Positions 59,705 through 64,000 of a stretch of 64,000 nt of DNA are shown here, piece by piece. The notes below the pieces were generated by a model, which saw only the letters and a program-made list of their open reading frames with translations, was not told where the DNA came from and searched no databases. The stretch is from JAMDEO01 sp963775295 (GTDB lineage: Bacteria > Actinomycetota > Thermoleophilia > RBG-16-64-13), in NCBI GenBank assembly GCA_963775295.1, contig CAVZIK010000006.1:1736001-1800000 (forward strand), in the 5' to 3' direction. The number at the start of each line of letters is the position of its first letter. Within the stretch, counting starts at the first letter, position 1. Made by a program: the position numbers and the translations under genes.

Positions 59705-59720
59705 GTGTGGAGAAGTGCGC

Positions 59721-60224
59721 ATGACGAGGCGAAGAGTGCGATCTTCGCAGAACGTGAGCCGCATGTGCGTGGTGTGCGGGGTCGACAATCCCGCCGGCCT
59801 CTTCGCTCGGTTCTACGAGGTGGACAATGGCGAACTGGTCGGGGTGTTCGCGCCGCGTGAGGAGCACCAAGGGTATCCGGGCCGCATGCACGGCGGAATC
59901 ATCACAGCGCTTCTCGATGAGACCATCGGGCGCGCGATCAACGTGACCGACCCCGGGACCTGGGGGGTAACGGTGGAGTTCACGGTTAGGTTCCGCAAGC
60001 CCGTGCCTGTCGCAGGCGAGGTCCGAACCATCGGGCGGATCACCGCCAACTCAGGACGGGTATTCGAGGGCACAGGAGAGATCATTCTCGCGGACGGGAC
60101 CGTTGCCGCAGAGGGCAGGGGCAAGTACGTGAAGATGCCCTTGGGTGACATCGCCGACGAAAGCTTTGCCGAGAACGAGTGGGTCCCGGACCCACTGCCC
60201 GCGCCCACCGAGGTCGACATCTAG
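59721..60224 (+). CDS. PaaI/hotdog-fold thioesterase
   Basis: 167 residues. The hotdog signature is GRMHGGIITALLDETIGRAI with the catalytic Asp/Glu in DE. Preceding residues (CVVCGVDNPAGL) include a Cys pair seen in some PaaI relatives. Hydrolyses acyl- or aryl-CoA. The start is taken at ATG 59721, with GGAG eight bases upstream; GTG 59715 is too close. It overlaps the convergent phosphatase gene by 4 bases. Confidence 0.85.
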   Translation: MTRRRVRSSQNVSRMCVVCGVDNPAGLFARFYEVDNGELVGVFAPREEHQGYPGRMHGGIITALLDETIGRAINVTDPGTWGVTVEFTVRFRKPVPVAGEVRTIGRITANSGRVFEGTGEIILADGTVAAEGRGKYVKMPLGDIADESFAENEWVPDPLPAPTEVDI

Positions 60225-60874
60225 GGAGCAAGCTCCTGGACCGCGATGTGGAGCCATCCCGCTGAGTCGACCGAAGCGTGCAGGCGATTGACGGCGCAGT
60301 AGTCTTGTTTGATGGTGAACATCTCCTCCAGGGGCAGCCCCAAAAAGTGGCAGAGGATGACCCTGTCCGCGCTCTTGTGAGCAACGACAAGTAAGCTGTC
60401 GGCGCCGGCCCGCGCGGCAGCCCCCGCCAAGTCGACGAAACCGGGGATCGCTCGTTCTTGGAGCTGTAGGAAGCTCTCCCCTTCGGGAAAGCGAAACCCC
60501 ACCAGATTGGACAGGCGCTCGGCATACTCCCGGGGATAGCGTTCTTGTATCTCGGAGTCGTTGAGTCCGTCCCACAAGCCCAGATCGATCTCCCGAAGCC
60601 GCGGTTCGATGCGGATAGAATCGGCAGGCAGCCTGGAAGCGATCTCCGCGGTTTGCAGGCTGCGGGCGAGACCGCTGCTCCAGACGCTGTCGAAACGTAG
60701 GTGCTCAAACCGCGAGGTCAACTGCGAGGCCTGACGGATGCCCTCGCGGCTGAGGGGCGGATCGGATCGTGCACCGAGGAAGCGCCACGTGTGATCCGCG
60801 AAGAGCGGCTCGGCATGTCTCACCAGGTAGATGGACGTTCCCCTCGAAGCCAGGACCGCGGGCTTGTCGTTCAT
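60221..60874 (-). CDS. Histidine-phosphatase (phosphoglycerate-mutase-like)
   Basis: 217 residues. The RHG motif appears as YLVRHAEPLF; the second His is in LVVAHKSADRVI; a catalytic acid region is RLREIDLGLWDGL. Relatives include alpha-ribazole phosphatase (CobC) and phosphoglycerate mutase. Here the context (NTP transferase/HD and XdhC) favours a nucleotide or cofactor phosphatase. The ATG overlaps the previous stop (ATGA). Confidence 0.85.
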   Translation of the reverse strand: MNDKPAVLASRGTSIYLVRHAEPLFADHTWRFLGARSDPPLSREGIRQASQLTSRFEHLRFDSVWSSGLARSLQTAEIASRLPADSIRIEPRLREIDLGLWDGLNDSEIQERYPREYAERLSNLVGFRFPEGESFLQLQERAIPGFVDLAGAAARAGADSLLVVAHKSADRVILCHFLGLPLEEMFTIKQDYCAVNRLHASVDSAGWLHIAVQELAP

Positions 60875-62052
60875 CGCGACTCGGGGGTCGGGAGCAGCCC
60901 GGACAGCGCGTCCTGGATGGGTCGCCCGAGCGACGCTTCTATCTTGGCGGTTATGGTTTGTGCGGCGCGCATCCGCTTCTTGATCGCCTCGACGGAAGCC
61001 TGATCGCGACCGTATGTTCGGAGGGCGTATTCGGCGCGGGCCTCGAGACCGTCGGCCCTGTCTTCCACTACCATCTTGTCGGCCAGATAGACCAACTGCG
61101 CTTCGCTCACGCACGAGTCGTTGATTTCCTCGTCGGGTAGGACCATATGCGATCCGACGATTCTTCCGAGGGAGGGTAGGCCGAGCCGGGCCAGGACGGT
61201 CTCTCCATCGGCAGCGTGTCGGCGATTACCTTTGGCCATATCGTGCAAGAGTGCTGCAGACCTGAGCAGGCGGACATCCAGTCGCGATCCGGCGGCGTTG
61301 AGCTCCTTGGCCAGCGTCTCTGCCACTGCGGCGACCGTTCGACAGTGGCGGATTACCCGCCCCTCCACTTCGAGCACCCTCAGGAGGTATGAGACGTCGT
61401 CATCGCTGAGCCGCGGCTCATTACAGGCTGATCTGTCCTTCCATCCGTCGATGGCGTCTGCGAACACGGCGAGCCGGCGGTAGTCCTCGGGCGTGTCCAT
61501 GTCGAGCAATGGGGAAATGTCGGTGACCTCGACATCGCGCGCGCCCTGAGCCTGACTCTCGAGGAAGGCTCGCAGGTTGCTCCCCTTATCGGCAGCCCGA
61601 AGCGCACCCCGCAGCCGACTGGACAGCAAGGGCGGATGGCCTCGCCGTCCGCAACAGATGGGATAAAGGACATCGTCGTCCGTTTGGTAGCTTTCCATTA
61701 GCGCGGTGACCACGCCCGGGGTCACGAGCGGACAATCGACCGGAAGCACGAAGAACGAGTCGACCTCCTGTGACAGAGCGCGTGAGCCGGTCTGGACCGA
61801 CGTGAACATACCCAGTTCGTAGGCGGGGTTGTAGCTTTCTGTCAGGCCCAAACGTCCCGCCTCTGTGGCCGTCTTGAATCGATCGTGCCCGGTGACGACG
61901 ACTATGTTTGTCACCCCGGCGGTCTCGAGCGCGCCTGTCACTCTGCCAAGCGCCGTCGTCATTCCGAAGGGAAGGCAGGGCTTCAGCGCACCCATACGCG
62001 AGGAAAGCCCCGCCGCGAGGATCACGGCGCCAAGAATGGGAGTTCGGTTCAC
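60871..62052 (-). CDS. MobA/MocA-like nucleotidyltransferase fused to an HD domain
   Basis: 393 residues. Residues 1-200 are a MobA/MocA-type nucleotidyltransferase (AVILAAGLSSRMGALKPCLPFG; VLPVDCPLVTPG), suggesting CTP- or GTP-dependent pterin-cofactor maturation. Residues about 225-380 carry an HD phosphohydrolase (LLHDMAKGNRRHAAD; LVYLADKMVVEDRADG). I recall this fusion being annotated after a Desulfovibrio locus (DVU_1551 type) with xdhC and a CoA ligase. Both ends overlap neighbours by ATGA. Confidence 0.88.
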   Translation of the reverse strand: MNRTPILGAVILAAGLSSRMGALKPCLPFGMTTALGRVTGALETAGVTNIVVVTGHDRFKTATEAGRLGLTESYNPAYELGMFTSVQTGSRALSQEVDSFFVLPVDCPLVTPGVVTALMESYQTDDDVLYPICCGRRGHPPLLSSRLRGALRAADKGSNLRAFLESQAQGARDVEVTDISPLLDMDTPEDYRRLAVFADAIDGWKDRSACNEPRLSDDDVSYLLRVLEVEGRVIRHCRTVAAVAETLAKELNAAGSRLDVRLLRSAALLHDMAKGNRRHAADGETVLARLGLPSLGRIVGSHMVLPDEEINDSCVSEAQLVYLADKMVVEDRADGLEARAEYALRTYGRDQASVEAIKKRMRAAQTITAKIEASLGRPIQDALSGLLPTPESR

Positions 62053-63098
62053 CGGCGTCTGGATGCCCTGATCTGGATGAGTTCCGCCGCGATGCTAACG
62101 GCGATCTCCTCCGGGGTTTCTGCTCCGATGGGTAGGCCTATGGGGGCGTGGACGCGGGCGATGGCCTCGGTCGGGACGCCTTCCTCGGTGAGGGCGCGAA
62201 ACGTCTCGGCCACTTTCTTCCGGCTTCCGATCATGCCCACATACGCAGCATCGGTTCTTAGAGCCTGGCCGAGTATAGACCGATCGTGGACGTGGCCTCT
62301 GGTAACGATAACCACGTAGCTGTCTTCGTCGATGGGCAGTTGCTGCACGATGGCGTCAAAAGAATCCGGAACAACGATTCGATCCGCGGACGGAAAGCGC
62401 ATTGAGTTGGCGAACTCCGCCCGATCGTCGACAACTACAGTGTAGAACCCGATCGAGTTCAACACCGGGACCAGCTTTTCCCCGCAGTGCCCCGCCCCAA
62501 AGACGTAGGCGGCTCCTTGGAGGCCGATGGGCTGAACAAAGGTTCTGGCACTCCCATCGGTGACGAGCCCATCGCGGCTGCCGCCCTTCTTCACGAGTTC
62601 TTGGAGATCTTCTCTCGAGCAGACGGGGTCGCCGGCCACCGTCCCGTCGGCGCGCACCAGACAGTTGCGGGCGGTCCATCCCGGAGCGGGTTCTTGAGGA
62701 AGGGCGATGACGATCCAGCCCTTTCGACCGCTCTCGACCAACTCGAGCAGGGCGGAGTAGAAGCTCTCGGCAGACTCGTTCGCCGGATCCACGTAATCGA
62801 CGAGCACAACCCCAGTCCCTCCGCAGATCATGCCCAATTTGGCGGAATCGCTGTTTGTTAGGTTGTAGTCCATCAGCCGGGACTCGCGGGCCTCAATGGC
62901 CTGGGCGGCAGCCCGGATCGCCGCTCCCTCGAGGGCGCCTCCGCCAATGGTTCCCGCGATCGAGCCGTCCGCTCTCACCAGCATCGCACTCCCGACATGC
63001 CGGGGCGAGGAGCCCAGGTTGTCGATGATTGTCAACCAGGCGAAGCCTTCGCCCTTCTCCAAGAGCGACAGCGCCGCTCCGACAGTCACTGCATTCAT
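62049..63098 (-). CDS. xdhC: XdhC/CoxI-family molybdenum cofactor insertion protein
   Basis: 349 residues. N-terminal XdhC_CoxI domain (NLGSSPRHVGSAMLVRADG, then GTIGGGALEG) and C-terminal Rossmann domain (VFGAGHCGEKLVPVLNSIGF; YVGMIGSRKKV). In characterised systems XdhC binds and sulfurates molybdenum cofactor for xanthine-dehydrogenase-type hydroxylases. The ATG at 63098 has AGGAG eight bases upstream and overlaps the CoA ligase stop (ATGA). No molybdenum hydroxylase is in this window; its genes may lie beyond the right edge. Confidence 0.93.
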   Translation of the reverse strand: MNAVTVGAALSLLEKGEGFAWLTIIDNLGSSPRHVGSAMLVRADGSIAGTIGGGALEGAAIRAAAQAIEARESRLMDYNLTNSDSAKLGMICGGTGVVLVDYVDPANESAESFYSALLELVESGRKGWIVIALPQEPAPGWTARNCLVRADGTVAGDPVCSREDLQELVKKGGSRDGLVTDGSARTFVQPIGLQGAAYVFGAGHCGEKLVPVLNSIGFYTVVVDDRAEFANSMRFPSADRIVVPDSFDAIVQQLPIDEDSYVVIVTRGHVHDRSILGQALRTDAAYVGMIGSRKKVAETFRALTEEGVPTEAIARVHAPIGLPIGAETPEEIAVSIAAELIQIRASRRR

Positions 63099-64000
63099 GT
63101 TCCAATCTCCTGAACGAATACTATTCTTCTCTTGCCCGTCCCCGTATTCACTTCCGGTCCGGTTTCCGTCTTGGCGACTTCGACATGGATCCGGATCTTC
63201 CCACCTTGACCACGGATGAGGGGTATGGATCGCACCGCCTCCTCCAGAAGGCGACGCTCGGGCGCCGCCACGCCGCCCAGGGGTCTCACCTGAACGTCGA
63301 GAATCCATTTTGCCTTATCTCCCGAGACCGAGACTCGAAAATCTGTCACTCCGTCCAGTCCCAACAGCGCTTCGTCGAAGTCCTTCTGCCTCAGCACGCC
63401 CCCCTCCGGCAGGAGAAAGTTGCCCCTGACTCGCTGATCCACGTGGGCCAGCCGCCTCAGCGAAGTCCCGCAGGGGCACGTCCCCGAGAGGAAGGAACTG
63501 AGATCACCGGTACGATAGCGAATGAGCGGCATGGCCCGGCGGGTGAGCGTCGTGAAGACGACTTCTCCCGAGGTTCCATCGGGAACCGGTTCACCCGTGA
63601 GGGGATCGACCACCTCGAACAGCATGTCGGCCTCCCTGAGATGGTAAGCGGTTCTCGCCATGCAGTCCACCCCTCCACCAAGACCCATCTCGGTCGTGCC
63701 GTAGTGATTGAATACCCGGCACCTCCAAGACTTTTCGACGACCCGCACCACGCTGTCCGGCACGCAATCAGTGCTGAGAAGAACGTTCTTGATACACAAC
63801 TCGGGGCGACGTCGCGTCATCGTCTTCCAGGTCTTGGCAAGGGTTAGTACCTGCACAGGGATGCCGACCAAAGCCGTTATGTGCTCGTGCTCCATGATCC
63901 CGAGCGTTTGGACGGCATTTGTCACCGGACCATGAGGTACACCCTGGACGTCCATGCGGGCCAACCCCTCTTGAAGCAACGCCCCCACGCTGCCGGGAAG
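63095..64000 (-). CDS. Phenylacetate-CoA-ligase-like AMP-dependent CoA ligase, C-terminal part
   Basis: About 300 residues are in the window; the frame remains open to the right edge (upstream residues LPGSV). Adenylate-forming motifs are FNHYGTTEMGLGG, MPLIRYRTGDLSSF and a CPCG pair near the C-terminal subdomain, as in phenylacetate-CoA ligases. It resembles ligases found beside xdhC and NTP-transferase genes (DVU_1553 type, as I recall). It activates an aromatic or other acid, or has an unknown maturation role. Stop overlaps xdhC (ATGA). Confidence 0.82.
   Translation of the reverse strand, partial: LPGSVGALLQEGLARMDVQGVPHGPVTNAVQTLGIMEHEHITALVGIPVQVLTLAKTWKTMTRRRPELCIKNVLLSTDCVPDSVVRVVEKSWRCRVFNHYGTTEMGLGGGVDCMARTAYHLREADMLFEVVDPLTGEPVPDGTSGEVVFTTLTRRAMPLIRYRTGDLSSFLSGTCPCGTSLRRLAHVDQRVRGNFLLPEGGVLRQKDFDEALLGLDGVTDFRVSVSGDKAKWILDVQVRPLGGVAAPERRLLEEAVRSIPLIRGQGGKIRIHVEVAKTETGPEVNTGTGKRRIVFVQEIGT

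Noticed and set aside
1..64000. CRISPR arrays, IS elements, prophage, tRNA or rRNA genes
   Set aside because: I saw no regularly spaced repeats, transposase or integrase motifs, or tRNA/rRNA sequences, though a tRNA scan was not run.

Overview
The window is one continuous, GC-rich, gene-dense bacterial segment of about 60 protein genes. I see no rRNA, tRNA, CRISPR array, insertion sequence or prophage. The gene content suggests a strictly anaerobic, non-model bacterium, most likely an uncultured actinobacterial lineage. The evidence is high GC, frequent GTG and TTG starts behind strong GGAGG sites, many ATGA-overlapping operons, Thr/Ser-rich secreted proteins, a tungsten/molybdenum aldehyde:ferredoxin oxidoreductase, an ADP-forming acyl-CoA synthetase, corrinoid methyltransferases and iron-sulfur aldo/keto reductase. 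The phylum is an inference; a high-GC clostridial relative cannot be excluded.

Layout. 0-8.5 kb: CoA-transferase fragment with ADP-forming acyl-CoA synthetase, secreted CapA-like protein, GNAT, isocitrate-dehydrogenase-family enzyme, aldehyde:ferredoxin oxidoreductase and a GABA-type aminotransferase, together a fermentative acid/aldehyde/amino-acid module. 8.5-14 kb: branched-chain amino acid genes ilvD-ilvB-ilvN-ilvC, with possible leader structures and a KARI whose cofactor loop looks NADH-type. 14-17.5 kb: LysR, EamA exporter and small proteins. 17.5-21.9 kb: a trehalose operon (otsB, a duplicated DUF5752-like protein, a TreT-like glycosyltransferase, otsA). 22-25 kb: RNA-binding protein, then a sulfur/iron-sulfur operon (tusA, dsrE-like, an iscS homologue that has lost its PLP lysine, and an iscU fused to a MIP18-type domain). 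25-34 kb: membrane and envelope functions (MASE3-PP2C phosphatase, DUF255 protein, PRC-barrel protein, SLH protein, 7TM-PAS-GGDEF).

34-55 kb is the most interesting part: pirin, an enoate-reductase-like flavoprotein, a corrinoid methyl-transfer system (three UroD-fold methyltransferases, two corrinoid proteins, an ASKHA/[2Fe-2S] reactivator, a small Cys protein), MutM, a creatininase-family hydrolase, a C_GCAxxG_C_C protein, an MFS transporter, and a two-subunit molybdopterin enzyme that matches pyrogallol:phloroglucinol transhydroxylase in size, subunit design and active-site residues, followed by an SDR. I read this as a candidate island for anaerobic use of methoxylated and hydroxylated aromatics or plant polyphenols: remove O-methyl groups, isomerise pyrogallol to phloroglucinol, then reduce and open the ring. 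The assembly of these steps into one pathway is inference.

55-64 kb: DrrAB-type ABC exporter, a small protein, secreted HtrA-like protease, iron-sulfur aldo/keto reductase, thioesterase, and at the right edge a tightly ATGA-coupled operon (AMP-dependent CoA ligase, XdhC, MobA-like/HD fusion, histidine phosphatase) resembling a molybdenum-hydroxylase maturation locus.
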